Origin: Candidatus Babelota bacterium
GTDB lineage: Bacteria; Babelota; Babeliae; Babelales; Vermiphilaceae
Direction of reading: 5' to 3'
DNA length: 64,000 nucleotides
NCBI GenBank assembly: GCA_029262615.1
Contig: JAJCZD010000008.1
Coordinates: 1 to 64,000 of the forward strand
Below are positions 10,176-19,142 of the stretch, in pieces (the stretch's first letter is position 1; each line of letters starts with the position of its first letter). The notes below the pieces were generated by a model. That model saw nothing but the letters and a program-made list of their open reading frames with translations. It searched no databases and was not told where the DNA came from. The translations under genes were made by a program, and so were the position numbers.

Positions 10176-10316
10176 TACTTTTTCCTTTATAGTTTAGAGA
10201 AATATTTTTGGCAAAATACTTAATTGAATATACTACAATAGCTTTGGTTGTAAAACCGCTAAAAGATGGTCTAATGGTCACCACTTATCCTTACAAACTT
10301 GCTATTTATGCAAAAG

Positions 10317-11552
10317 CTAAACTAAAGTAATTGCTTGACCGATTTTATCAGCCCGTCCAGTTCGGCCAATTCGGTGAATATAATCTTCATATGTTTGCGG
10401 CAAATCAAAATTGATCACATGAGATATATCATCAATATCAATTCCCCTGGCAACAACATCCGTAGCCAAAAGAATGGTAACTTTACCCGTTTTGAATAAG
10501 AGTAACGCTTTATTTCTTTGGGATTGAGATCTATTGCCGTGAATTAATGCAAGGGTAAATCCGCGAGCGGTCAATTCTTTTGCTAATTTATCGACAAAGC
10601 GCTTTGTCCGCAAAAAGATAAGAACTTTTTTAAATTCAGGCTTAATTAATAGTTCATGCACTATCTCTATTTTATTCTTCTGCCCAATTCTTATAACCTC
10701 TTGATTAACATTTTCAGCCGATTGTCTTGTTTTAACACTTATTGAAATAGGATTTCGTAAAAAACTGTTCATGAGATTTTGCAAGTCTTTAGATACCGTA
10801 GCAGAGAAAAACAATGAATGGCGCTTTTTGGGCAATCTATCAATTATGTATTTGATATCTTTAATAAAGCCCATATCAAGCATTCTATCAACTTCATCCA
10901 AAACAATAGTGGTATAGTTACTGAAATGTATGAATTTCGTTTTTCCTAAATCTATCAATCTTCCCGGTGTTCCTATAACAAATTCGGGGTTATTTCTCAG
11001 CACTCTAGTCTGAAAATGAATATTGGCACCACCAATGCACAGCACCGAGGTAAGACCTGTGTGGATAGTAAAGCTTTTAAATTCACTCTGAATCTGAGCT
11101 GCTAACTCTCTGGTTGGCGCAATAATTAATACACGAGAAGTTTTTTTTGTTAGAACATTATTGATAAGAGGAATCAAAAAAGCAGCCGTTTTACCCGTTC
11201 CTGTGTTTGCAGTCCCGATAAGATCACGCCCCTCAAGCATGTGCGGAATTGCCTGGTCTTGTATTGGTGTTGGGGTGACATATCCCTTTTTTTCAATATT
11301 TACTTTCAACTGATTTTCGATCGCAAAATCAGAAAAAGTATTTTTAGGAATATATGCTTGCGTGACTACTTGCTCTTCAATTTTCTTAATAAAAAGAGTT
11401 GGATCAAATTTTGCAACAGTTCTCTTACCTCTTCCAGAAGAAGGACCTTTTCGCCTTGAAAATTGTTTGGAGCTTCTTTTTTTGCTACCCCACTTAGCCC
11501 TCTCTTTATTATTTTTGTCCGATTTTTTTCTTGAATTAGAATAATTTGACAT
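10317..11552 (-). CDS. DEAD-box ATP-dependent RNA helicase
   Basis: 411 residues. A basic Ser/Lys/Arg N-terminus precedes two RecA-like domains: Q-motif region (PTPIQDQAIP), NTGTGKTAAF (Walker A), PTRELAAQI, GTPGRL, DEVD (in place of DEAD), FSAT, then IHGNRSQSQR and HRIGRTGRA. It stops soon after the last motif and so lacks the C-terminal extension of longer RhlE/CsdA forms. Probable role: ribosome assembly or RNA turnover. It is convergent to no close neighbour and 18 nt downstream of the protease gene. Confidence 0.93.
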   Translation of the reverse strand: MSNYSNSRKKSDKNNKERAKWGSKKRSSKQFSRRKGPSSGRGKRTVAKFDPTLFIKKIEEQVVTQAYIPKNTFSDFAIENQLKVNIEKKGYVTPTPIQDQAIPHMLEGRDLIGTANTGTGKTAAFLIPLINNVLTKKTSRVLIIAPTRELAAQIQSEFKSFTIHTGLTSVLCIGGANIHFQTRVLRNNPEFVIGTPGRLIDLGKTKFIHFSNYTTIVLDEVDRMLDMGFIKDIKYIIDRLPKKRHSLFFSATVSKDLQNLMNSFLRNPISISVKTRQSAENVNQEVIRIGQKNKIEIVHELLIKPEFKKVLIFLRTKRFVDKLAKELTARGFTLALIHGNRSQSQRNKALLLFKTGKVTILLATDVVARGIDIDDISHVINFDLPQTYEDYIHRIGRTGRADKIGQAITLV

Positions 11553-11570
11553 AAAATTCCATATTTTTAC

Positions 11571-12635
11571 TTATCTGCTGATTTCTCTTAAATAGTGTGC
11601 TCTATTGGCCATATAGCCTGTCATAAAAACTGTTGGCATAGCATTGAGTATACCCAAGTTATTTTTTCGGTAGTCTTGAGCACTTATCTCAAACGCCTCA
11701 AAAAAATCTGCTGCTGCTTCAATTTCTTCTTTTGAACAAAATTTAGCAGCAAAAAGATCAGCTTTTTTTTCTTCTTGTGCTTTAAAAAAACCATTGCTCA
11801 AATAGGTCAATAATAAATCGGTAGTTGAACTCACCACTAAACCAACTAGGTAAGCTACTAGGCCACCTAAAGAATTTATAATTAGGGAGACACTAACTAA
11901 CCCTATGCACGCTGTAAAAGACCCGATAATACCGGCTAATGCTATGCGCTTATTTGAATAGTTGTATATGACATGACCTAACTCATGCCTAAAAATAAAT
12001 CGTTGAACCTTTGGGCAGATATTTTCTTTGATCTTTGCATGTAATTTTTTTTTATCTTCTGGAACCCCGGGCAAAACATGTTTTTCAATAACATTTTTGG
12101 CTTTTAAAAATTCTGAATCATCATCAATTTCTTTCCAAATCATCGGATCAAGAGCGATGGTATTAAACATAGTAATTGCAATCCCATCATCCGTATAGGC
12201 ATAACGCAAGCGAATGTCTTTTGGATCTAAACCACATCGTTGGATCTCATTGCCAAATAAACTCATATACTTCTGGGCAGGTACAAATTGCAAACTTTTT
12301 GCCATGTTTTTAGTGTGTGTGTATTGCACATAGATTATATAAAGACCATAGATCACAGAGCAAAGAGAAATTGCCCATAAACTAAGCAAGTTATACTCAA
12401 AAAAGTAAAATACTGCAATTAGTGGTAATGACATCTTAAATACGCCAACCACCTGTTGGTGAATAATAGAACCAATCATAAATACCCCCACAATCATTAA
12501 AAAGTATATTTGTGAGAATAACACAAATAAGCTGATTTGTAGAGGCTTTTGAAGATTTTTCATAGCCCTCCTAAGATTCTTAGCTGGAGCATTCAAAGAA
12601 ACATGCCTTAATTCATTTTTTCCCCTACTTATCAT
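11571..12635 (-). CDS. Membrane zinc metalloprotease, M48-like
   Basis: About 354 residues. Two hydrophobic segments near the N-terminus, then HELGH (HExxH, near residue 217), two further membrane segments, and EEKKADLFAA supplying the expected third zinc ligand. This order matches M48 (HtpX/Ste24-like) peptidases, which degrade damaged or misfolded membrane proteins. A downstream ATG at 12563 has AGGAGGG immediately before it and may be the real start, shortening the protein by 24 residues. The gene is divergent from 12677, with a 41-nt gap. Confidence 0.75.
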   Translation of the reverse strand: MISRGKNELRHVSLNAPAKNLRRAMKNLQKPLQISLFVLFSQIYFLMIVGVFMIGSIIHQQVVGVFKMSLPLIAVFYFFEYNLLSLWAISLCSVIYGLYIIYVQYTHTKNMAKSLQFVPAQKYMSLFGNEIQRCGLDPKDIRLRYAYTDDGIAITMFNTIALDPMIWKEIDDDSEFLKAKNVIEKHVLPGVPEDKKKLHAKIKENICPKVQRFIFRHELGHVIYNYSNKRIALAGIIGSFTACIGLVSVSLIINSLGGLVAYLVGLVVSSTTDLLLTYLSNGFFKAQEEKKADLFAAKFCSKEEIEAAADFFEAFEISAQDYRKNNLGILNAMPTVFMTGYMANRAHYLREISR

Positions 12636-12676
12636 TATTTGCTAAAATAAAAGATCTAACAATAATAAGGAAGCCA

Positions 12677-13012
12677 GTGAAACTAATAGATACAACTATT
12701 TCAATTAAAGAACTCAAAGAAATGTCCGAACAAATGTTTAACAATTTAGTTAAAGCTGTAGTGGATATAGAAAAAGAAATTATGATAGTAGATGTACCCC
12801 TTCACTCTGATGAAGAACATGTATTACTAGAAAATGAATCTAAACAAGAAAATCTCTGGGGCATTAATATCTTTCCAGACCAATTCGGCAAAGAAGGATT
12901 TGTAATCTTTGATTCGATGATTAATCTTAGACCCGGACAAGGAAACCGATCTCGTGGTGTTGATAATCCTGAAATTCAAAAAATCATAAAAAAAATGTTA
13001 ACAAACTGGTAA
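12677..13012 (+). CDS. DUF5674-family protein
   Basis: 111 residues from a GTG preceded by AAGGA. The central segment HSDEEHVLLENESKQENLWG and the later FDSMINLRPGQGNRSRGV match what I recall of DUF5674, a small cytosolic family of unknown function common in uncultured bacteria. It is followed by a short tandem repeat of ACAAACTGGTA and then by the next conserved hypothetical gene. Confidence 0.75.
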   Translation: MKLIDTTISIKELKEMSEQMFNNLVKAVVDIEKEIMIVDVPLHSDEEHVLLENESKQENLWGINIFPDQFGKEGFVIFDSMINLRPGQGNRSRGVDNPEIQKIIKKMLTNW

Positions 13013-13027
13013 CAAACTGGTAACAGA

Positions 13028-13366
13028 ATGAAAATTCATAAAGGTCTAACGCCAGAGCGTTGGTTTAGTTTTTCCCTTTTTGAACAGTTAGCAAATGTAG
13101 GTTGTGATATTGAGCGAACTATTAATTGGAAAAAACAAGGCAACTCAGAATATAGTAAGCAAGCATTTGAACGAGCATTAGAACTTTTGGGCTTAACCAT
13201 TACCGATCCAAAAAATAGTGGCCCAAGACGTAAAGAACTCTTGCGGACCCGCGAAGCACTTATAGATCATTTAGTGTATGACAACGAATATTCTACCTCA
13301 GACAAGATCTGGCAAGATTACTTCTTTCAGTTTAATTATGCAGCTGCACTGGAACGAGGAAGATAA
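13028..13366 (+). CDS. Conserved hypothetical protein
   Basis: 112 residues, charged and helical, no signal. The segments RWFSFSLFEQLANVGCDIERTI and AFERALELLGLTI, and the ending WQDYFFQFNYAAA, look like a small family found with DUF5674-type genes in candidate-phylum genomes, by recall only. It probably forms a two-gene unit with the preceding gene (15-nt gap). Function unknown. Confidence 0.65.
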   Translation: MKIHKGLTPERWFSFSLFEQLANVGCDIERTINWKKQGNSEYSKQAFERALELLGLTITDPKNSGPRRKELLRTREALIDHLVYDNEYSTSDKIWQDYFFQFNYAAALERGR

Positions 13367-13483
13367 CTTAAACCTTGGATATTGCAAATAGAAAATAGAT
13401 AACCCCCTTGATAAATATTTAATTCCTGGTAAGATTATAAATTATAGTTCGATTATTAAATCAAAAGCATATGGAGGTAAATT

Positions 13484-14527
13484 ATGCTCAATCTAAAGAA
13501 AACATACCTAGCACTTATGCCGGTATTTTTAATCAGTTCCACATTACCAATGTGGCGTCGACTAACCACTACTTCTCACAGTAGAACCCTTGCACCTCGA
13601 GTTACTAATCGAACTACAGCCCGAAGAGCTGCTACCTTATTGGTACCAAGATCTAGACAGCTAACTCGCATCGTTGCACAAAGACAAAATACTCCAGTTC
13701 AAAATAGAAGATTAAATTCCCTAAGAAGTATTTTACAAAGACCTACACCAGTTCGAACTAGAGCGTTCAGTTCCCGAAGCAATAACAGTTGGTTTAACTG
13801 GGCTAATTGGAAAAGAAAAATTTTTGCAGGGAGTGCATTAGCACTTGGTGTTGGTGGAGCAACTCAAAGAAAGAGAGTGTTTGCTGATTCAAATGAGAAA
13901 GATGATCAAGAATTCGAATTTAAAGTATTCAAAGATGTAAAAGATATGAAATTATACTTATTTGGTGCTTTTCTGGATAATGCCATCCTTATTAATATGA
14001 ATAATCTAAGGTGGTATCACAATAATAATACATCTTTTGAATGTGAATATTATACTGAAGATGGTAAAAAAATAATCTCAGAAAAAGGTCTTTTAGAGCT
14101 TCTTATTCGTAAGCATATAGCACCTGCAAAAGCAGTAGAAGAACGTACTGAATTAATACGTTATCTAACCCATAAAAACGTTAGGGTAAATCCGAAAGCA
14201 TTAATCGACGCGTTAAAATCTCTATCTTATAAAGAAGTGATGACATACTTTGAAAATGGGGGTGGGGATAATTTATCTGTTACTGAATTACAGAAAATTA
14301 AAGATCGTGGAATTGCATGTTCATACCATAATAAAGGCACAATATTAGTTACTCCCTGGGGTGGATGGGGTACTTGGTATCCAAATAAAGTAAATGCAAC
14401 AAAACTTGCTAAGGTTATAGATAAAGAAATAGCAAAAAGAAAAGTAGATAAAAAAACAAAAGAAAATGATTCAAATAAAACTGAATCCCAGGCACAGAAA
14501 TCTTGTTCAGCAAGATGTCTAAAATAA
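13484..14527 (+). CDS. Hypothetical secreted or membrane protein with Arg/Thr-rich N-terminal region
   Basis: 347 residues; GGAGG before the ATG. A signal-like start (LKKTYLALMPVFLISSTLPM) is followed by about 85 residues very rich in Arg, Thr and Ser, then a short hydrophobic segment (IFAGSALALGVGGA) and a mixed globular part. A Gly/Trp patch (TPWGGWGTWYPN) occurs near residue 290. The Arg-rich region could bind nucleic acid or act as a targeting segment after export. No family recognised. Confidence 0.6.
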   Translation: MLNLKKTYLALMPVFLISSTLPMWRRLTTTSHSRTLAPRVTNRTTARRAATLLVPRSRQLTRIVAQRQNTPVQNRRLNSLRSILQRPTPVRTRAFSSRSNNSWFNWANWKRKIFAGSALALGVGGATQRKRVFADSNEKDDQEFEFKVFKDVKDMKLYLFGAFLDNAILINMNNLRWYHNNNTSFECEYYTEDGKKIISEKGLLELLIRKHIAPAKAVEERTELIRYLTHKNVRVNPKALIDALKSLSYKEVMTYFENGGGDNLSVTELQKIKDRGIACSYHNKGTILVTPWGGWGTWYPNKVNATKLAKVIDKEIAKRKVDKKTKENDSNKTESQAQKSCSARCLK

Positions 14528-14562
14528 TAATTTTCTAAGTAAAGCATTTTTGCTCTCTAACT

Positions 14563-14598
14563 AAAAGGCTCACAAAAATAGTGAGCCTTTCTTTTTTA
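14563..14598 (+). terminator. Terminator after the 13484 gene
   Basis: Stem AAAGGCTCAC / GTGAGCCTTT with a 7-nt A-rich loop, followed by CTTTTTTA. Confidence 0.85.
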
Positions 14599-14641
14599 TC
14601 TTTGAAAGACCAAAATCTTTTTTCTATTTATTTATTTCATT

Positions 14642-14742
14642 AAAATTGGCACTACTTCACTAAAGTTTCGAAGTACAAGCCTACCAATACGACCTGTTCT
14701 ACAAAGTTTTAACGAAGTAGAAAGCTCCACAGGAGCGAAGTA
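14642..14742. repeat. Imperfect inverted-repeat intergenic element next to the tRNA
   Basis: Contains CTACTTCACTAAAGTTTCGA followed by AGTAC, and about 50 bases later CTACAAAGTTTTAACGAAGT ending AG. Each half is nearly self-complementary (CTAC/ACTTC...GAAGT/GTAG), and the two halves resemble each other. It looks like a small palindromic dispersed element beside the 3' end of the tRNA-Arg gene. Only one clear copy is in the window. Confidence 0.35.
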
Positions 14743-14819
<77 letters not shown>

Positions 14820-14866
14820 GAGAATACTTATTATAAAGCCAAAAAGGGTAATTTCAAACAAAAACC

Positions 14867-16390
14867 CTATTTTTCCGCTTTAACAGGCTTGTTTTGCTTT
14901 TTAAACATTTTTTTGAACTCTATGGCTACCTCTTTTAATTTATCCATCGTATGGTCAGAAATATCTTCAGTTTCTTTAATTTGATTATATACATCAGCAT
15001 AGACCGACTCAACGTAGCTAACAAACTGGGTTGCAAAATAATGCACTTCTTTTAAGTCAATATCATCCAAAAGATTCACTTTCAAAAGAAATAACATCAA
15101 TGTTTGAGCTACAAATGAGTAGGTTACAAATTGCTTTTGTTTCATTAACTGCACCGCAATGCTACCACGCCGTAGTTTTCGTTGAGAAACCTCATCAAGC
15201 TCAGTGCCAAACTGTGCAAAATCTTGCAATTCATGGTATTGAGCCAGCTCCAAACGCAATGCCTTTGTGACTTTTTTAATCGCCTTTGTTTGGGCGGATC
15301 CACCAACACGAGAAACAGAAAGCTCAACATTAACCGCCGGACGAACCCCGCGGTTAAATAGTTTTGTATCCAAAAATACTTGTCCATCAGTAATGGAAAT
15401 TAAGTTTGTTGGAATATATGCGGTAATATCATCACTCTGAATCTGTACAATTGGCAGCGCCGTTAATGAACCGCCATTAATTAATTTCCCCGCTCGTTCC
15501 AATAAACGTGAATGCAAATAAAAAACATCTCCCGGAAATGCTTCTCGGCCTGGTGCACGCCGGAGCAATAAAGACATCTCCCGAAATGCTACCGCATGGT
15601 TATTCAAATCATCATATACGATTAATGCATTTTGCCCTTTATCACGGAAATACTCAGCAATGGTACAACCAGTATAAGGCGCTAAATAATGATTTAGAAC
15701 CGCCTCAGAAGCATCAGCGCTTACAATAATTGTGTATTCAAGGGCATTGTTCTCTTGTAGTAACTTTATAATACGAGCTAAATTTGATTGACGTTGACCA
15801 ATAGAAACATACACACAAATTACATCTTTACCCTTTTGATGCAAAATAGTATCCAAAGCAACGGCTGTTTTACCAGTATTTCTGTTGCCAATAAGTAGTT
15901 CACGCTGACCTCTGCCAATTGGAACTAAGGCATCAATTACCATAACTCCTGTTTCTAATGATTCATTTACTGGAGAACGTTCCATAATTGGTGGAATTGG
16001 TGCTTCAACAGGATTGTATGCTTCAGGTTCTAAAGGCCCTAATCCATCAATTGGTTTACCTAGAGCATTTACTACGCGGCCAATTAACGACTTACCAACC
16101 GGAGCACGAAATACATCTCCAGTTCTTTTTGCGATTTCCAATTCCCTAACCGGGATCGTAGTATACAACAAAAAGATAGCAACATTATCTTCCGCAAGAT
16201 TAAAAATAATCCCTTTATTGCCCCCTTCAAATTCGATCAACTCTCCAAATATGGCATTATTTAAACCATACACACGGCAAATATTGTCTCCAACTTGAAT
16301 CACAATGCCTGTTTGCTCAAGCTGTTCTTTACCGACACCTTGAAGAGCATCTTGGAATAATGACACCAGATCAGTACTTTTGATTTCCAT
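14867..16390 (-). CDS. atpA: F-type ATP synthase subunit alpha
   Basis: 507 residues, typical length. The P-loop reads GNRNTGKTAVALD, followed by VYVSIGQRQSNLARI, SADASEAVLNHYLAPYTG, DDLNNHAVAFREMSLLLRR (arginine region) and VGGSAQTKAIKKV. It forms the F1 hexamer with beta. It is the last gene of the minus-strand atpE-F'-F-H-A unit. Genes for gamma, beta, epsilon and the a subunit are not in the window, so the ATPase genes are split between loci. Confidence 0.97.
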   Translation of the reverse strand: MEIKSTDLVSLFQDALQGVGKEQLEQTGIVIQVGDNICRVYGLNNAIFGELIEFEGGNKGIIFNLAEDNVAIFLLYTTIPVRELEIAKRTGDVFRAPVGKSLIGRVVNALGKPIDGLGPLEPEAYNPVEAPIPPIMERSPVNESLETGVMVIDALVPIGRGQRELLIGNRNTGKTAVALDTILHQKGKDVICVYVSIGQRQSNLARIIKLLQENNALEYTIIVSADASEAVLNHYLAPYTGCTIAEYFRDKGQNALIVYDDLNNHAVAFREMSLLLRRAPGREAFPGDVFYLHSRLLERAGKLINGGSLTALPIVQIQSDDITAYIPTNLISITDGQVFLDTKLFNRGVRPAVNVELSVSRVGGSAQTKAIKKVTKALRLELAQYHELQDFAQFGTELDEVSQRKLRRGSIAVQLMKQKQFVTYSFVAQTLMLFLLKVNLLDDIDLKEVHYFATQFVSYVESVYADVYNQIKETEDISDHTMDKLKEVAIEFKKMFKKQNKPVKAEK

Positions 16391-16399
16391 ATTTTTTCC

Positions 16400-16945
16400 T
16401 TACTGGGCCAATTTTTGTTTTATTATTTTTAACTGTTGCTTAATAGAATATTCCCAATAATGGGTATCACTTTGCATGCGCAGACCAGCAATTAATGTTG
16501 GATTTATTGCATATGTATATATAATATCTGCTCCCGTTTGGCGTGCAAGAAATTCTTTAATTTTTTCTACTTTTTCAATACTTAATTCTGTTGACGATTC
16601 GATGGAGAAGGATTCGATATTATGCATTTTTTGGTATAATTTACACAATGAATCAAACACTATTGCCACCAATTGCTCTTTCTTGTCTCGGACTAAAAGT
16701 CCAAATAACTTAGTAAAGAGCAATGGCAAATCAAATTGCTTACAAATAATTTTTTGCATTATTGCCACTTTTTGCTTTTTACTTATTTTAGGTAATTGTA
16801 GAAAAAAAAGATCTTTAGAATGCTTTTGTAAATAATCTCGCGCACGTTTTATATTCTCAAAATCAGTAAATGTAATTTCCTTACCAAAACTAAGTAAAAA
16901 AGCTTTTGCGTATCTATTTGCCAACACTTGAAAAACAAAATTCAT
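16400..16945 (-). CDS. atpH: F-type ATP synthase subunit delta
   Basis: 181 residues. N-terminal ANRYAKAFLLSF is the family start; the C-terminal part (PTLIAGLRMQSDTHYWEYSI) matches the terminal delta/OSCP motif, with the usual ...G..... .D..... pattern. It links b to the alpha/beta crown. Its ATG overlaps the end of atpF by 4 nt, and atpA follows after 9 nt. Confidence 0.88.
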   Translation of the reverse strand: MNFVFQVLANRYAKAFLLSFGKEITFTDFENIKRARDYLQKHSKDLFFLQLPKISKKQKVAIMQKIICKQFDLPLLFTKLFGLLVRDKKEQLVAIVFDSLCKLYQKMHNIESFSIESSTELSIEKVEKIKEFLARQTGADIIYTYAINPTLIAGLRMQSDTHYWEYSIKQQLKIIKQKLAQ

Positions 16946-17436
16946 TTTCCCTTTTCCAACTGGGTAATAATAGTATTCATATATTGTTTATTTTTTTTAC
17001 TATCAAGAAAATCTTTTTCTAATTTAGTACGTGCTTTTGCTAGTGCTTGTGGCAGAGCTTCTTGTAATAACGTCTCTTGAAACAAATATTTGTTTTGTTG
17101 ATCGGTACGCTTTCTTGCCATTTGGACAATATTTTTTTTTTCTTCTGCACGTTTTTTTATTTTTTGTTCAACAAAAGCATGCCAATCTAATACTTTTTGC
17201 TTTAATGCCATACATTCTTGTTTTTGCTTGTGTGCTGTAGTTAGCAGTTGATTTTCTTGTGCAGCTAAAGCATTTTCTTGTTGTTTAAGCGCTGCTATAA
17301 ACGCTAGTTTTTCATCAACTTGCTCTTCCAAGGGTTCTTGTGCGTATTTTTTATAAAGATACCAACCGGCCCCAAACAATATTGCTGAGTTAATAAAGCG
17401 AAACAAAACTGCGGTTATGGTATTATACCCGAACAT
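16942..17436 (-). CDS. atpF: F-type ATP synthase subunit b
   Basis: About 164 residues from the ATG at 17436 (GAGA upstream; another ATG at 17448 is possible). One N-terminal transmembrane helix (about residues 8-26) is followed by a long charged coiled coil rich in Lys, Gln and Glu, the peripheral stalk. It overlaps the previous gene by 14 nt. Confidence 0.82.
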   Translation of the reverse strand: MFGYNTITAVLFRFINSAILFGAGWYLYKKYAQEPLEEQVDEKLAFIAALKQQENALAAQENQLLTTAHKQKQECMALKQKVLDWHAFVEQKIKKRAEEKKNIVQMARKRTDQQNKYLFQETLLQEALPQALAKARTKLEKDFLDSKKNKQYMNTIITQLEKGK

Positions 17437-17800
17437 GGTCAATCTCATTTGTTATAGCTTGTGATAGTTCAATAACTCTTTGGGCTATTTGATTATTTTC
17501 AATGGTCGGCATTTCTCGGTCTGGAGCAATATTTCTGAAAATATATAATTGTGATTGCATTGCCTCTGGTGCTTGCTTCTCAAAAAAATTTTGGCTTGCA
17601 GACCAATGCTCATACATATCCCATTGAATCTGATTAATATGCTCTTTTTGCATGCCAATTGCACCAAGCAACCCCTCTTTTTGGTCGTTTTCTTTTAAGA
17701 TAAACTCATATGCAGGTTTGAGTAAAAAGGCTGTAATGATTAAGTAAGCAATATAAAAATGAATAATTTGGATCAATAACGTTATATTTATTTCTAACAC
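17423..17800 (-). CDS. F-type ATP synthase second b-like (b') subunit
   Basis: 125 residues. A single N-terminal membrane helix (LLIQIIHFYIAYLIITAFLL) with KPAYEFI immediately after resembles the start of b/b' subunits. The rest is short and weakly helical, and lacks the long coiled coil. Its place between c and b supports a b' role in a heterodimeric stalk. It is shorter than usual (about 155), so it may be a reduced or specialised subunit. Confidence 0.6.
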   Translation of the reverse strand: MLEINITLLIQIIHFYIAYLIITAFLLKPAYEFILKENDQKEGLLGAIGMQKEHINQIQWDMYEHWSASQNFFEKQAPEAMQSQLYIFRNIAPDREMPTIENNQIAQRVIELSQAITNEIDHVRV

Positions 17801-18051
17801 TATATCGTTCGGCTAAACACAATTAATAAAATAGAGATAACTAGTGAATAAATTGCAGAACTTTCAACTACCGCCATAGCCAAAAGCATGGTTCTACTTA
17901 TTTGTGCAGAACTTTTAGGATATTTACCTAAATTTTCACACGCACTTTTGCCAATTAAACCTTGCCCCACCGATGGGCCAAGAGAACCGATTCCCATTAC
18001 GATAGCAGCGCCCAAGAAAGCTGCCGCTTTTGCATAAAAAATACCGTCCAT
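17800..18051 (-). CDS. atpE: F-type ATP synthase subunit c, Na+-type ion site
   Basis: 83 residues forming two helices joined by a polar loop (ENLGKYPKS). The ion-site residues follow the Na+ pattern: GPSVGQG with Gln30, and VVESSAIY with Val61/62, Glu63, Ser64 and Tyr68. In H+-only rings the residue after Glu is usually not Ser/Thr. Na+ coupling is therefore predicted. It is the first gene of the operon. AAGG lies upstream of the ATG. The a-subunit gene that usually precedes it is absent here. Confidence 0.93.
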   Translation of the reverse strand: MDGIFYAKAAAFLGAAIVMGIGSLGPSVGQGLIGKSACENLGKYPKSSAQISRTMLLAMAVVESSAIYSLVISILLIVFSRTI

Positions 18052-18087
18052 GCTGAACCCCTTTTGGTAAAAAACATTTAATTATAA

Positions 18088-18816
18088 TTATAATAACGCA
18101 GATATTACCTGATTGTCCATTGGTAGTGTGTGTGTTTGCAGAATAAAATCAGAAACTTTAGTGATTAATGCATCACGAACTTTTTTGTCTGATTCAAATT
18201 CTTTATTGCATTCAAGTACTAAAACTGGTGTTTTTTCTAATTGTGTATCAATAGGTCTCTTATTAATTAACCAATTTTCGTGCTTATCATGCAATTGTTG
18301 CAAGTAAGCTAAGCTAACACCTACTTCCTCATGACGACTTCTTTTTATTAATCTCTTAAAACAAACCTCTGGACTTGTTTGCAAATAAATAAAACCTGCT
18401 GGTCGGGGTACATAGCTATCAACCAACCAAGAAAACCATTCTTGATATAACTTCCATTCAAGAGCAGTCATGTTACCATTTTCATAGGCATTTTTTGCAA
18501 AACAATATCGGTCAGAATAAACCGATCGTTCTAATACTTGAGTGCTAGTAGGAAATTGAGCAGCAACCTCTTGCTGAGCCATGACACGAGTAATAAATGC
18601 ATATGATTGAAATGTATAAGCCCATCGAGAGGTATCTTTGTAAAATTGTTCTAATAAATTATATTTACCACTTACATTTTGCCATTTATGATGCGGTTCA
18701 AAAATCGGTTTTATTGGTAAATCTTTAGCAACAAATTGTAAAAACGTTGATTTTCCGGCTCCAATATTACCTTCTATAATAAAATAATGTTGATTTTTTC
18801 TTTTTTGTATTTTCAT
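18088..18816 (-). CDS. Deoxynucleoside kinase (dAK/dGK/dCK-like)
   Basis: About 242 residues. GNIGAGKST is the P-loop; LERSVYSDRYCFAKN carries the conserved ERS and D/R lid region; FIYLQTSPEVCFKRLIKRSRHEE is the LID-type segment. It phosphorylates deoxynucleosides for salvage. The frame extends to 18912, but the ATG at 18816 has GAGGA just upstream, while the extra 32 codons translate a repeat-like intergenic stretch, so the shorter form is preferred. Deoxynucleoside salvage fits a host-dependent life style. Base specificity cannot be read with confidence. Confidence 0.88.
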   Translation of the reverse strand: MKIQKRKNQHYFIIEGNIGAGKSTFLQFVAKDLPIKPIFEPHHKWQNVSGKYNLLEQFYKDTSRWAYTFQSYAFITRVMAQQEVAAQFPTSTQVLERSVYSDRYCFAKNAYENGNMTALEWKLYQEWFSWLVDSYVPRPAGFIYLQTSPEVCFKRLIKRSRHEEVGVSLAYLQQLHDKHENWLINKRPIDTQLEKTPVLVLECNKEFESDKKVRDALITKVSDFILQTHTLPMDNQVISALL

Positions 18817-19142
18817 AAAATCCTCTGTGGCCCTTTCGTATGGATCCGACTCATGTTGGAGCATCCTTGAGGTATCACCATGAACGGGGGTTATCAATTT
18901 CCATTCGTTCACCTTGCCTGCCCATCAAAGCCTTGGCGCCAGTTGGGAGTTTATCGAAGGATACGAATGTTCTTTATAAAATTTTTCTTTATTTAAAGAT
19001 AATCCACTTAGCATAAAAATAAAGGACATTTATAAAATCAATCTTTATCTTTTATTTGTTTTGTCATAGGTTAAAAAATGCAGTAAAATAAAAGCTTATC
19101 ATAACTTTTTATCTTTCTTATAAATAAAATTATTGTGAATTA
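18817..19142. other. Intergenic region with repeat-like sequence
   Basis: Between the divergent dNK and outer-membrane-type genes. The left half (18830-18965) holds GC-richer text with TCCGACTCATGTTGGAGCAT and CAAAGCCTTGGCGCCAG, loosely like the element at 5165-5222. The right half is plain AT-rich sequence, presumably with promoters; I see no further gene. Confidence 0.4.

Noticed and set aside
18817-18912. 32-residue N-terminal extension of the deoxynucleoside kinase
   Set aside because: Translates repeat-like intergenic text; the ATG at 18816 has a GAGGA site and the P-loop is at the usual distance from it.
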